DNA of 24,088 bases from SVTX01 sp045659745 (GCA_045659745.1 JAZRCL010000071.1:1-24088), one strand, 5' to 3'; positions 7,836 to 15,992 are shown, numbered from the stretch's first letter. Translations and numbers: made by a program. Notes: a model not told the origin generated them from the letters alone.

Positions 7836-10800
7836 ATGAAAAAATTTAATAAAATTATATCGTTGCTCTTGGCTGTAATGATGCTGATCGGTTGCTTGAC
7901 TACCGTTTTTGCAGTAAACGTATCTGCCGAGGAGGCTGATACGGATAACAACGTACAAGAGGACGATGCTGTAAACATTATCGTCAATAAAACTCCCGAG
8001 GATTATACGGAAAAGATTTACGTTACCGAGGATGAAAAGATAGCATCCATGGCACTTGCTTTCCGAAATCACGGGTACGAGATATACGCTGACGATTACA
8101 GCGGAGAAGTAGTAATAGTAAATCTCTCGACAGGCGAAAAGCTCTTTACAAACCCTTGGGACGTAGCATCGGATAAGTCGTCAAACAGCACGACGGACGA
8201 TTCCACGTCGGGTAGTATAAAGGAAAGCCTTTTGTCCCAGATCGAGCTCACCTTCACGGATGTTTCCGGTCACACCTATACATATACCAGCTTCCGCATG
8301 GCTTCGCAGAAGGATCAGGTTGTGATTAAGAATATCAAGAACGGTATTCGTGTTGAATATACTATCGGTCGTGAGCAGGCAAAGCTGCTTGTTCCTCACT
8401 CTATTGAGCCCGAGAGATTCAATAAGCTCATCAAGGAAGACATTATAGAGGGAATGAAGGTTGTACACGGAGAATGGGGCGAATGGTACGCTGACCAGTT
8501 CCTTGTATATTATCAGCCTATTTCCAAATATGAGATAAATCTTGAATCCGGAGAATTTGTTCTTGATGAAAACGGTCAAAAGATAGAAAAGTCCGATACT
8601 GAAAAGAAACAGCTTTTCGAGGATTACCCTGCGCTTAAGGACATTGACGTAATGTACGTTCTTGACCAGGAAATCTCTCAGGCAGAGCTTATCAGACTTG
8701 AGCAGAGCATTAAAACCCATTGTCCCGACTACTCATACGAAGAGCTGGATTACGACCACGAGAGAACGAAATACGAGGCGCTTGATGAAAACTCCCCCGT
8801 ATTTAAGATGGCTCTTGAATATACCATTGACGAGCAGGGTCTTACCGTAAGACTTCCCGCCAACGGTATGCGCTTTAACGAGGCACTTTACACACTTAAT
8901 TCGCTCAGCGTTCTCCCCTACATGGGTGCGGGAAGCAACTGGTGTGAGGGATATAACTTTATGCCTGACGGCTCGGGTGCACTTTACGAGTTTGATTCGG
9001 CAGACGTAACCTCAACACCTATTAACGTTTATAACCAGATTTACGGTAATGATTTTGCATACCATGAGCTCACCGGAACTTACGAGAAGACAATAAGATA
9101 TCCTGTGTTTGGTACGGTCGAGACATCTAAGGAATACAAGATCACCTCCAAGAATCCTCAGCAGGACGAAGAAGTAGTCACTATCGTTGACGGCGTCATA
9201 TACGACAAGGTCAAGAGCTATAATCCTGATGGAGAAAGCACAAGATATAAGACGCTTTATGAGACGTACGGCAACATTTTCAACGGCAACGGTACCGTTG
9301 AGGTGACAGAGAGAAAGAGCGGATTCCTTGCTATTATAGAGGAGGGTGATGCGCTCACAAAGATCGCGTCTTATCACGGTGGAAACCAGAATGACTATAA
9401 CTCCGTAAGAATGGAGTTTACCCCCAGACCTTCTGATACTTATAACCTTCAGGAATCAATTTCCGTTTCGGGACTTGGTCAGCGTACGGTAGTAAGTGAA
9501 AGAAAGTATCTTGGAAGCTATAAGATAAGATATATTATGCTTTCAGATGGAGACAAGGCTGCCGAGACCGAAAAGACCGTTTATGATGCATCTTGGCTCG
9601 GAATGGCAGTTGCATATCGTGACTACCTTACAAACAACGGAATTCTTCAGCCTCTGTCAGAAAATGAGGTTGATAAGGATATTCCTCTTTACATTGAGTC
9701 ATTTGGCGCGCTTGAAACCGTAGAGAGAATTCTCTCTATTCCCGTGACCAGAATGACAGCACTTACCACGTTTGAGGACGTTATCGAAATTTATGACGAT
9801 CTCTCGGACGAGGGAATCACGAACATCAATTTCAAGCTTACCGGATTTGCAAACGGCGGTATGTATTATACCGTACCTAAGAATCTCAAGTTTGAAAAGG
9901 TTGTAGGAAAGAACAAGGGCTTCCAGGCGTTGCTTGATTATGCGGCGAGAAAGGAAGCAGCAGGCGAGAACTTTGGAGTATTCCCTGATTTTGACTTTGC
10001 TTACATAATTAACGAGACTAACTTTGACGGCGTATCTCGCAGTAAGCACGCTGCAAAGACCATAGACGACCGTTATGCGAGCAAGAGAGTTTACAGTGCT
10101 ACTCAGCAGAAATACACAAACTACTACGATCTTGTTATTTCCCCTGCATACTTCGAAGAATTCTACGAAAAGCTTGTGGATAAGTATTTGAAGTACGATA
10201 ATATCAACGGAATCTCACTTGGTTCGTTCGGTAATGCGCTCAACTCCGACTTTGATGAAGATGAGCCTTACAACCGCGAGGATACCAAGGAGTACACTAT
10301 CGAGGCTCTTGAATATATCAGCGGAAAGCTCGGCAGTGATGTTGAAATTATGACTTCGGGTGGAAATGCTTACACGTGGAAATATGCAGATCATATTCTT
10401 GACGTAGCTCTTGACTCCTCACGTCAGAGCCGTTCCTCAAACGCAGTGCCCTTTATCGGAGTTGTACTCCACGGCTCTATGCAGTTTGCGGGCGAGCCCC
10501 TCAACATGGAGGGCGACATACAGTACGCAATGCTCAAGGCTATTGAAAACGGTGCATCTCCTTACTTTGTGCTTTCTTACAGAAACACAGACTCTCTTAA
10601 GGAAGATTCGTATTTGAGCAAGTACTATTCCATCAGATACGATATTTGGAAGGAAGACCTTGTTTCCACATATGAAACTCTTAATGAGGCTCTTAGCGAC
10701 GTACAGACAAAGTACATTATAGATCATCAGTTTGTAGAGGCAGAGAGAATCCCCGACATTGATGAGATAGAGGCAGATATTCTTGGAGCTATTAAGGATT

Positions 10801-11942
10801 ACGTAGATACCAAGAATAACCTTGAAGAAAATGAACTCAAGGAACTCGAGCTCGAGTTTATCAGAGCGAGAGAAGAGGGACGTATAGCCGAGGCGTACGT
10901 TATTAACAACGTAATTACCGCGGTTCAGAAGTACGCTTCTCTTGAGGACAGCTATTACAGTGTTCTTGAGGCTCTTGAAATTTGGAAAGCAACTCGAGAC
11001 GAGGATGATTGGGAAGACGTTCACTTTGCATTCATTTCACTTTGCGGATCAACGTACAGAGATCTCAAAAATATAGTATCTGCTATTGAAGATTATATCG
11101 ACAGCACTGGAAAGGCTATAGAGATCCTTAAGAGCGACGAGCGCGGAACAGAATATATCATTAACGAGGCAGAGGCACATCATTCGCTCGTTAAGAGATA
11201 TTACGAAAACAACCGATTGGTTCGCAAGGCTGTGTACAAGATCAACGGAAGAGAAGTCACCCTGCTTCCTCAGAGCGAATGGATCAATGCAAGACCTACA
11301 TATACATATGGATTTGTAGAAGATGCTCAGAGCGGCGTCAAGGGCGGATATATGTATGCGGTAGGAAGCGCACACAATGGATACAGAATTGGAACGATAA
11401 ACGAAGCGACCGGTTATTTTGAAGACGTGCTCAGCATCAGCGGCGTCGGAGAACTCTTTGATGATGAAAAGATAGATATTGATGGCTTTGACGTATATAT
11501 TGACGGCGAGCTTCTTACAAAGAACAATGTCGCAATATATAAGGCGACAAATGAGGTCGGAGAGACGGTATACTACTCAAAGGCAGGCGGCGATTACGTT
11601 TATTACGAGTATCAGCAGTCCTATAAGAGTATGCTTGAAGAGGCTTCCGATTGGATTGAAAGCAGTCTTAACTCCGTACAGGATGGCGAGGCGTATGCAA
11701 CGCTTAAGGAGATTTACGATGAATCTATGAATTACGGAAGCATCGAAAATAACGGAAACAACGTCGAAGAGGAAGATACTTCCAAGTATGTTGTCGGAAG
11801 CGTTGTTATAGTTACCTACGGAGATGAGAATGGTGCATACAAACACCTCATCCTCAATTATAACGACTTTGCTGTAAAGGTTAAGTTTAACGACGCGGAA
11901 TATACTATTTCCGGATACGATTTTGTATCAGTAATAGACTGA
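7836..11942 (+). CDS. DUF5696-like large extracellular protein, candidate glycan-active enzyme
   Basis: A 1368-residue exported protein that I place in the DUF5696 family from its general sequence character and operon context; no database search was possible. Residues 1-31 are a signal sequence (LIGC at 17-20, then VSA). About 55-600 is rich in beta strands. About 612-930 alternates strands and helices like a TIM barrel, with strand-end motifs NINFKLTGFANGG, FGVFPDFDFAYI, GISLGSFGNALNSDFDED, VEIMTSGGNAYTWKYAD and PFIGVVLHGSMQFAGEPLN. That layout resembles glycoside hydrolases, and the acidic and aromatic residues at the strand ends could bind or cut sugar. A charged helical block (about 945-1110) interrupts it before a beta-rich C-terminus. 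The catalytic residues are not established. The ATG has AGGAGAT upstream, and the gene lies between transporter genes. Confidence 0.75.
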   Translation: MKKFNKIISLLLAVMMLIGCLTTVFAVNVSAEEADTDNNVQEDDAVNIIVNKTPEDYTEKIYVTEDEKIASMALAFRNHGYEIYADDYSGEVVIVNLSTGEKLFTNPWDVASDKSSNSTTDDSTSGSIKESLLSQIELTFTDVSGHTYTYTSFRMASQKDQVVIKNIKNGIRVEYTIGREQAKLLVPHSIEPERFNKLIKEDIIEGMKVVHGEWGEWYADQFLVYYQPISKYEINLESGEFVLDENGQKIEKSDTEKKQLFEDYPALKDIDVMYVLDQEISQAELIRLEQSIKTHCPDYSYEELDYDHERTKYEALDENSPVFKMALEYTIDEQGLTVRLPANGMRFNEALYTLNSLSVLPYMGAGSNWCEGYNFMPDGSGALYEFDSADVTSTPINVYNQIYGNDFAYHELTGTYEKTIRYPVFGTVETSKEYKITSKNPQQDEEVVTIVDGVIYDKVKSYNPDGESTRYKTLYETYGNIFNGNGTVEVTERKSGFLAIIEEGDALTKIASYHGGNQNDYNSVRMEFTPRPSDTYNLQESISVSGLGQRTVVSERKYLGSYKIRYIMLSDGDKAAETEKTVYDASWLGMAVAYRDYLTNNGILQPLSENEVDKDIPLYIESFGALETVERILSIPVTRMTALTTFEDVIEIYDDLSDEGITNINFKLTGFANGGMYYTVPKNLKFEKVVGKNKGFQALLDYAARKEAAGENFGVFPDFDFAYIINETNFDGVSRSKHAAKTIDDRYASKRVYSATQQKYTNYYDLVISPAYFEEFYEKLVDKYLKYDNINGISLGSFGNALNSDFDEDEPYNREDTKEYTIEALEYISGKLGSDVEIMTSGGNAYTWKYADHILDVALDSSRQSRSSNAVPFIGVVLHGSMQFAGEPLNMEGDIQYAMLKAIENGASPYFVLSYRNTDSLKEDSYLSKYYSIRYDIWKEDLVSTYETLNEALSDVQTKYIIDHQFVEAERIPDIDEIEADILGAIKDYVDTKNNLEENELKELELEFIRAREEGRIAEAYVINNVITAVQKYASLEDSYYSVLEALEIWKATRDEDDWEDVHFAFISLCGSTYRDLKNIVSAIEDYIDSTGKAIEILKSDERGTEYIINEAEAHHSLVKRYYENNRLVRKAVYKINGREVTLLPQSEWINARPTYTYGFVEDAQSGVKGGYMYAVGSAHNGYRIGTINEATGYFEDVLSISGVGELFDDEKIDIDGFDVYIDGELLTKNNVAIYKATNEVGETVYYSKAGGDYVYYEYQQSYKSMLEEASDWIESSLNSVQDGEAYATLKEIYDESMNYGSIENNGNNVEEEDTSKYVVGSVVIVTYGDENGAYKHLILNYNDFAVKVKFNDAEYTISGYDFVSVID

Positions 11943-11962
11943 GAAAGGAGGTATAAATAATT

Positions 11963-12916
11963 ATGACAGGCGAAATTGCAATAAAGAAGCAAAAAGCTCC
12001 TAAGAAAAGAAAGATCGCTTCTCTGGACAAAAGAAAAGCCAGAGTAGGCTGGTTATTTGTACTTCCGTTCGTAATAGGATTTATATGTATTTACTTTCCT
12101 ATTATTAAAAACTCCATTTGGTACAGCTTTAACCACTTGAATATAATCCCTACGGGCGGATTTACGCTTGAGTTTGTAGGACTTAAAAATTACAGTGAAG
12201 CACTTTTTAAGGACACAAGCTTTATTGAAACGCTCGTCAAGGGTATAGGCGAGCTTATAATCGACATTCCCGCCATTCTTCTGTTCTCACTGTTTATGGC
12301 AGTTCTTCTGAACCAGAAGATGGTTGGACGAGGAGCATTCCGTGCTATATTCTTCCTTCCCGTTATTCTTGCCACTGGATTTATGACGTCTCTGGGTCTT
12401 ATGGACACCATTGGCGGCGCTATGACGGGCGGTATTGATGACGGTTCGGGAGGCAGCACGACAAACGAGATAGTTTCCGCACTCGACCTTCAAGTTCTAT
12501 TTTCTAATATGAAGGTCGGTACGGATCTTGTTAAGTACGTTGTAGAGATGATCAACAAGATATACTCGATAGTTAACCGATCGGGTGTACAGATGCTTAT
12601 ATTCCTTTCAGGCTTGCAGTCTATTTCACCTGCGATTTACGAGGCTTGTAAGATAGACGGCGCGAGTGGATGGGAGACCTTCTGGAAGATAACTCTTCCG
12701 ATGATAAGTCCTATGATCCTTGTTAACGCGGTATACACGGTAATCGACGCATTTACGATAGAGTCAAACACTGTAATGCTGTACATTCAGTCCAGCAATA
12801 GAGGCGATGACATTCAGGGCGCGATGTCGTGGATATACTTCCTGATAGTAATACTTATAATAGCCATAGTTTCTGCGATTATGTCTATGTTCGTGTTCTA
12901 TCAGAGAAGAGACTAA
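11963..12916 (+). CDS. ABC sugar transporter permease, MalF-like (second pair)
   Basis: A second MalF-type permease, 317 residues, preceded by a strong AAAGGAGGT site. A basic cytoplasmic N-terminus (about 30 residues) leads to the first span (GWLFVLPFVIGFICIYFPII). The ATPase-docking loop is at about 226-246 (EACKIDGASGWETFWKITLP). Between FFLPVILATGF and MLIFLSGLQSI lies a long, glycine-rich then helical insert (about 145-206, GGAMTGGIDDGSGGSTTNE). It is longer than in the first-pair MalF homologue and probably lies outside the cell. It clearly differs from the first-pair permease, so this is not a recent duplication. Confidence 0.9.
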   Translation: MTGEIAIKKQKAPKKRKIASLDKRKARVGWLFVLPFVIGFICIYFPIIKNSIWYSFNHLNIIPTGGFTLEFVGLKNYSEALFKDTSFIETLVKGIGELIIDIPAILLFSLFMAVLLNQKMVGRGAFRAIFFLPVILATGFMTSLGLMDTIGGAMTGGIDDGSGGSTTNEIVSALDLQVLFSNMKVGTDLVKYVVEMINKIYSIVNRSGVQMLIFLSGLQSISPAIYEACKIDGASGWETFWKITLPMISPMILVNAVYTVIDAFTIESNTVMLYIQSSNRGDDIQGAMSWIYFLIVILIIAIVSAIMSMFVFYQRRD

Positions 12917-12934
12917 TAGGGAGGAGGTAGAATT

Positions 12935-14077
12935 ATGGATTCCAATAAAACTGTTTCCGAAACGAAGATACTCAAGGAATCAAAGAGAAAAATCAAGGCT
13001 GATTTCGAGCGCACTCCCTTAAAAGAGAGACTCAAGGCAAAGTTTTTGAACTACTACTTCCTTCAGAACGTTGTATTTAAGCTTTTCAGATTCGTATTCC
13101 TTTTGGGTATCGCATACGTTGTACTTTACCCCTTCTTCACACAGATCGCGGGTTCGTTTATGTCTCCTGAGGACTTTTTGGACGTTACCGTACAGATAAT
13201 CCCCAAGAACTTTACACTTGATACTTATAAAGCAATCTGGACAGACCTTGCGTATTTGGATGCGTTTAAGAACACGTTCATTCTTTCAATAGTCTGCGCA
13301 ATTCTCCAGACACTTTCCTGCTGTCTTATCGCGTACGGACTTGCTAAATACAAGTTCAAGGGAAACAAGCTTTTGTTCCTTTTGGTTGTACTTACAATGG
13401 TAATTCCTCACAAGACAGTTCAGTTCTCGCTTGAAATGGCGTTCAGATATTTCGATATTCTCGGAATAGTTAAATTCCTGAACGGCGGCGCCAGCATCGG
13501 TGTTGAGGCAATAGACGGAGTGCTTGCAAACATTTCGATATTCAATCCTGAATCAAGCAGCGAGCTGATTCGCCAGATAGCAAAAGAGGGCTCTATAAAC
13601 CTCAAGAATACCTTCTGGCCCATGATCATTATGTCAGTCACAGGACTTGCGTTCAAGAACGGACTTTACATATTTATGCTTCGTCAGTTCTTCCGCGGAA
13701 TTCCCGACTCTCTTGAGGAATCTGCATATATCGACGGCTCGGGTGACTTCAGAACCTTCTTCCAGATCATCCTGCCAATGTCGGTGCCTATGCTGATAAC
13801 GGTATTCTTGTTCTCGTTCTGCTGGCAGTGGACAGACCAGTTCTACGTTGGCTTGTTCTTCGACCAGGATACGACGCCTATGCTTTCCAAGCTGTATCAG
13901 GATATCCCGAACGATATCGTCAGCTTGAATTACGAATATGAGGGCGAGGCGCTATACGTACCTGCGATACGAAATACTTGCGGTATCATGGTAATTTTGC
14001 CGCTCGTTATCCTCTACACTTTCCTGCAGAGATACCTCGTAGAAGGAATCGAGCGTTCCGGTCTTACAGCTGAATAA
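12935..14077 (+). CDS. carbohydrate ABC transporter permease, MalG-like (second pair)
   Basis: The last gene of the operon, 380 residues, long for a MalG-type permease (usually 270-300). The extra length lies in a charged N-terminus of about 60 residues and in an insert at about 179-225 (between the DILGIVKF segment and NTFWPMIIM) that carries an acidic helical patch. The docking loop at about 258-280 (EESAYIDGSGDFRTFFQIIL) identifies the family. A GGGAGGAGG site sits upstream. Both second-pair permeases carry inserts near the same membrane position, so the inserts may pair with each other or with the operon's extracellular proteins. Confidence 0.9.
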   Translation: MDSNKTVSETKILKESKRKIKADFERTPLKERLKAKFLNYYFLQNVVFKLFRFVFLLGIAYVVLYPFFTQIAGSFMSPEDFLDVTVQIIPKNFTLDTYKAIWTDLAYLDAFKNTFILSIVCAILQTLSCCLIAYGLAKYKFKGNKLLFLLVVLTMVIPHKTVQFSLEMAFRYFDILGIVKFLNGGASIGVEAIDGVLANISIFNPESSSELIRQIAKEGSINLKNTFWPMIIMSVTGLAFKNGLYIFMLRQFFRGIPDSLEESAYIDGSGDFRTFFQIILPMSVPMLITVFLFSFCWQWTDQFYVGLFFDQDTTPMLSKLYQDIPNDIVSLNYEYEGEALYVPAIRNTCGIMVILPLVILYTFLQRYLVEGIERSGLTAE

Positions 14078-14178
14078 AAAATTTGTCTGTAGCGTTGTTG
14101 CTGCTCAAAAGCAGCTCGACTTACGGTAGTAAGCCTTCGCTTAGATTTCTCCAACGCGCCTAGCTACAAACAAATTTT
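14078..14178. repeat. imperfect inverted-repeat element with inner hairpins
   Basis: The ends AAAATTTGTCTGTAGC (14078-14093) and GCTACAAACAAATTTT (14163-14178) are inverted copies with one mismatch. Inside are a pairing of CGTTG (14093-14097) with CAACG (14152-14156), a hairpin GCTGCT/AGCAGC (14100-14115), and a hairpin CTTAC/GTAAG (14120-14133). It starts at the last base of the operon's stop region. It could be a short dispersed repeat (MITE- or REP-like) or a folded 3' end of the operon mRNA. Copies elsewhere cannot be checked here. Confidence 0.5.
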
Positions 14179-14179
14179 C

Positions 14180-14216
14180 AGTTGCCATGGGGCTATTGCT
14201 TATGATTTAGGCAACT
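14180..14216. repeat. AGTTGCC/GGCAACT inverted repeat
   Basis: AGTTGCC (14180-14186) pairs with GGCAACT (14210-14216) around a 23-nt loop, flanked by TTTT on the left and a run of eight A on the right. It lies between the larger element and the terminator. Read on the - strand it follows the T-run of the sigE terminator. Its role is unknown. Confidence 0.35.
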
Positions 14217-14226
14217 AAAAAAAATC

Positions 14227-14254
14227 ACGGCGGTGTTGCTTGCAACACCGCCGT
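14227..14254. terminator. bidirectional rho-independent terminator
   Basis: A perfect 12-bp GC-rich stem (14227-14238 with 14243-14254) has a CTTG loop. On the - strand it is followed by a run of T (the A-run at 14217-14224), directly after the sigE stop, so it ends spoIIGA-sigE strongly. On the + strand the tail TTTAGTTTATATTTTT gives a weaker stop for the transport operon. Confidence 0.9.
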
Positions 14255-14259
14255 TTAGT

Positions 14260-14961
14260 TTATATTTTTCCTTGCAGTTGGGTTTTTAGCTGGGAGATGA
14301 TTTTTTTCTCAAGACGTGAGATATAGGACTGCGATATGCCGAGAAAGTCTGCGACCTCCTTCTGTGTCATCTCGCGTTTGCCGTAAAGCCCATATCGGAG
14401 CTGAATAATTTGCTTTTCGCGTGGAGAAAGGCTCTCTACGGCGGCATATATCATTCTGGTTTCCTCCTCGCGCTCTATTGCCGCTGAGACGGAATCCTCG
14501 TCACTCCCGAGCACGTCGGAGAGCAAAAGCTCGTTTCCGTCCCAATCCACGTTCAGAGGCTCATCAATAGACAGCTCGTTCGCATGGCAGGAGTTTTTGC
14601 GGATATACATAAGTATTTCGTTCTCAATACACCTTGACGCGTACGTGGCAAGCTTGATATTTTTATCTGCGCAGAATGTATTTACCGCTTTGATGAGGCC
14701 AATCGTGCCTATTGAGATAAGGTCTTCTATGTATATACCTGTGTTTTCAAATCTTTTTGCAATATATACGACGAGCCTGAGATTGTGCTCGATAAGCAGC
14801 GACCGTGCGCGCTCATCGTTTTTAATATTGGCGATGGCCTCTGCCTCGTCCTCGGGAGAGAGTGGCGGTGGGAGCAGCTCGGGCCCGTTTATGTAAAATA
14901 TACCTTGCTCTTTCAGTGAGAAAAAGAAATTTTTTATTTTGAAAAATAGTTTTTTTATCAT
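14260..14961 (-). CDS. sigE: sporulation sigma factor sigma-E (pro-sigma-E)
   Basis: RNA polymerase sigma factor that drives early mother-cell gene expression in sporulation, 233 residues, near the usual 239. Residues 1-25 are a hydrophobic and basic pro-sequence that holds the protein at the membrane until SpoIIGA cuts it. The junction YINGPELLPPPLS matches the family. Region 2 is very conserved (NLRLVVYIAKRFENTGIYIE, DLISIGTIGLIKAVNTF, LATYASRCIENEILMYIRK), as is the block DEPLNVDWDGNELLLSDVLG. Region 4 ends in a helix-turn-helix (TQKEVADFLGISQSYISRLE). The start follows the spoIIGA stop by four bases, with AGAGG upstream. Unlike in Bacillus subtilis, sigG does not follow; a terminator does. 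Confidence 0.97.
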   Translation of the reverse strand: MIKKLFFKIKNFFFSLKEQGIFYINGPELLPPPLSPEDEAEAIANIKNDERARSLLIEHNLRLVVYIAKRFENTGIYIEDLISIGTIGLIKAVNTFCADKNIKLATYASRCIENEILMYIRKNSCHANELSIDEPLNVDWDGNELLLSDVLGSDEDSVSAAIEREEETRMIYAAVESLSPREKQIIQLRYGLYGKREMTQKEVADFLGISQSYISRLEKKIISQLKTQLQGKI

Positions 14962-14965
14962 AATA

Positions 14966-15850
14966 TTAACCTCTGAACAGAGAATAGGGAATTATGGCGT
15001 CATACCCCTCGGCGCTTTTTCCTATGTCGCCAAGGGCGAACATGGCGTCGGGCTCAATACTTTCTTGCTTTGAGCCACGGCTATATGTGAGAGTGATTTT
15101 GTCCGCACAAAGCAGAACTATGACACTCTTTCCCGACACGGTGCTTATAGGGGCTATGCGCATTCCCGAGTATGCTTTGGATTTGCTTGGGATTCCGCTG
15201 ATAAAATCCTCTAAAATTTTGGCGTCAACAAACCCTTCCGCAAGCCTGCGGTCTATTATTATAACGGGTCTGCCGCTTATGGGGTCGCAGACAAGATTGC
15301 CGCTGTCTGACATTCCGTTGAAGATTTTTTCCTTGCCGTCAAACCAAAGTTTGAGCTGACAGGAGGTTATCTCTTTTTTCTTGAAAATAAGATTTCCACC
15401 GAATATTGCAAATATTCCTGCAATTATGGCAAGCAAAGCGAACCCCCAGACTGACAGTCCGTCATTGCCCGCCATATCAAAAGGGAGCTCAAGCTTATTT
15501 AACAGGTTAAAAAGTGCAGTCATAATGCCACCGACGGTCATGGACACAAGAAAATACAAGAGGGCAGATAAGAGGGTTTTTTTGAACTGCTTTTTTGCGT
15601 GAAACGCAAGAGCGCACATAGCGATACATACAAGTACGTCTATCAGGAGCGCAAGCCACGGTGCGATGGATAAAAACACGGATATTATGGAATAAACTGC
15701 GCCAAGCAGAGAGGCGAGTACTAATCTTTTTGCGCTGATGGCACGTCTGAGAATTTTTGCGGTTATATAAAGGCAGAGATAGTCCATGCTGAAATTTACA
15801 AGAAACAAAATATCAATATATACATACGTGTCCGTACCGATCACCCCCAA
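14966..15850 (-). CDS. spoIIGA: pro-sigma-E processing peptidase SpoIIGA
   Basis: A membrane aspartic protease that removes the pro-sequence of sigma-E in the mother cell after a signal from the forespore. The first 160 residues carry about five membrane spans, beginning with YIDILFLVNFSMDYLCLYIT. The C-terminal half is the protease domain with the motif DSGN at about 182-185, matching the catalytic aspartate near residue 183 in Bacillus subtilis, followed by LVCDPISGRPVIIID. It is immediately upstream of its substrate gene sigE. The start is uncertain: the TTG and GTG codons at 15850 and 15844 lie within GGGGGTGATC, which itself looks like a ribosome binding site, yet no ATG lies in frame just downstream. 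Confidence 0.93.
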   Translation of the reverse strand: MGVIGTDTYVYIDILFLVNFSMDYLCLYITAKILRRAISAKRLVLASLLGAVYSIISVFLSIAPWLALLIDVLVCIAMCALAFHAKKQFKKTLLSALLYFLVSMTVGGIMTALFNLLNKLELPFDMAGNDGLSVWGFALLAIIAGIFAIFGGNLIFKKKEITSCQLKLWFDGKEKIFNGMSDSGNLVCDPISGRPVIIIDRRLAEGFVDAKILEDFISGIPSKSKAYSGMRIAPISTVSGKSVIVLLCADKITLTYSRGSKQESIEPDAMFALGDIGKSAEGYDAIIPYSLFRG

Positions 15851-15861
15851 GCTATGATTTT

Positions 15862-15895
15862 ATTATACATCGCAGGTTGGAAAAATTCTGTCGCT
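15862..15895 (-). promoter_or_regulatory. candidate Spo0A-dependent promoter of spoIIGA-sigE
   Basis: On the - strand a perfect TATAAT (15867-15862) lies 21 bp from GCGACA (15894-15889). The spoIIG promoter of Bacillus subtilis is known for an overlong spacer (22 bp) and activation by Spo0A at the -35. Here CGACA matches five of seven bases of the box TTCGACA. The layout fits but the box is imperfect. Confidence 0.5.
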
Positions 15896-15957
15896 TTGTG
15901 TATTTACCCCACAAAAAATTAAGTGTGACTATATTGAAAGTTTTTTGAAAAAAAGTA

Positions 15958-15986
15958 TTGACAAGGGTCAAAAAAAGTGATATAAT
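15958..15986 (+). promoter_or_regulatory. strong sigma-A promoter of rpmE
   Basis: A perfect TTGACA (15958-15963) is followed after exactly 17 bp by a perfect TATAAT (15981-15986), with an upstream TG (15978-15979) that makes an extended -10. Start is predicted near 15993. This is the strongest promoter in the window, as expected for a ribosomal protein. Confidence 0.92.
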
Positions 15987-15992
15987 AAATCC

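Noticed and set aside
347..14077. The transport operon as a prophage or recent insertion
   Set aside because: No integrase, transposase, tRNA target or flanking direct repeats were seen, and codon use looks like that of the neighbouring genes.
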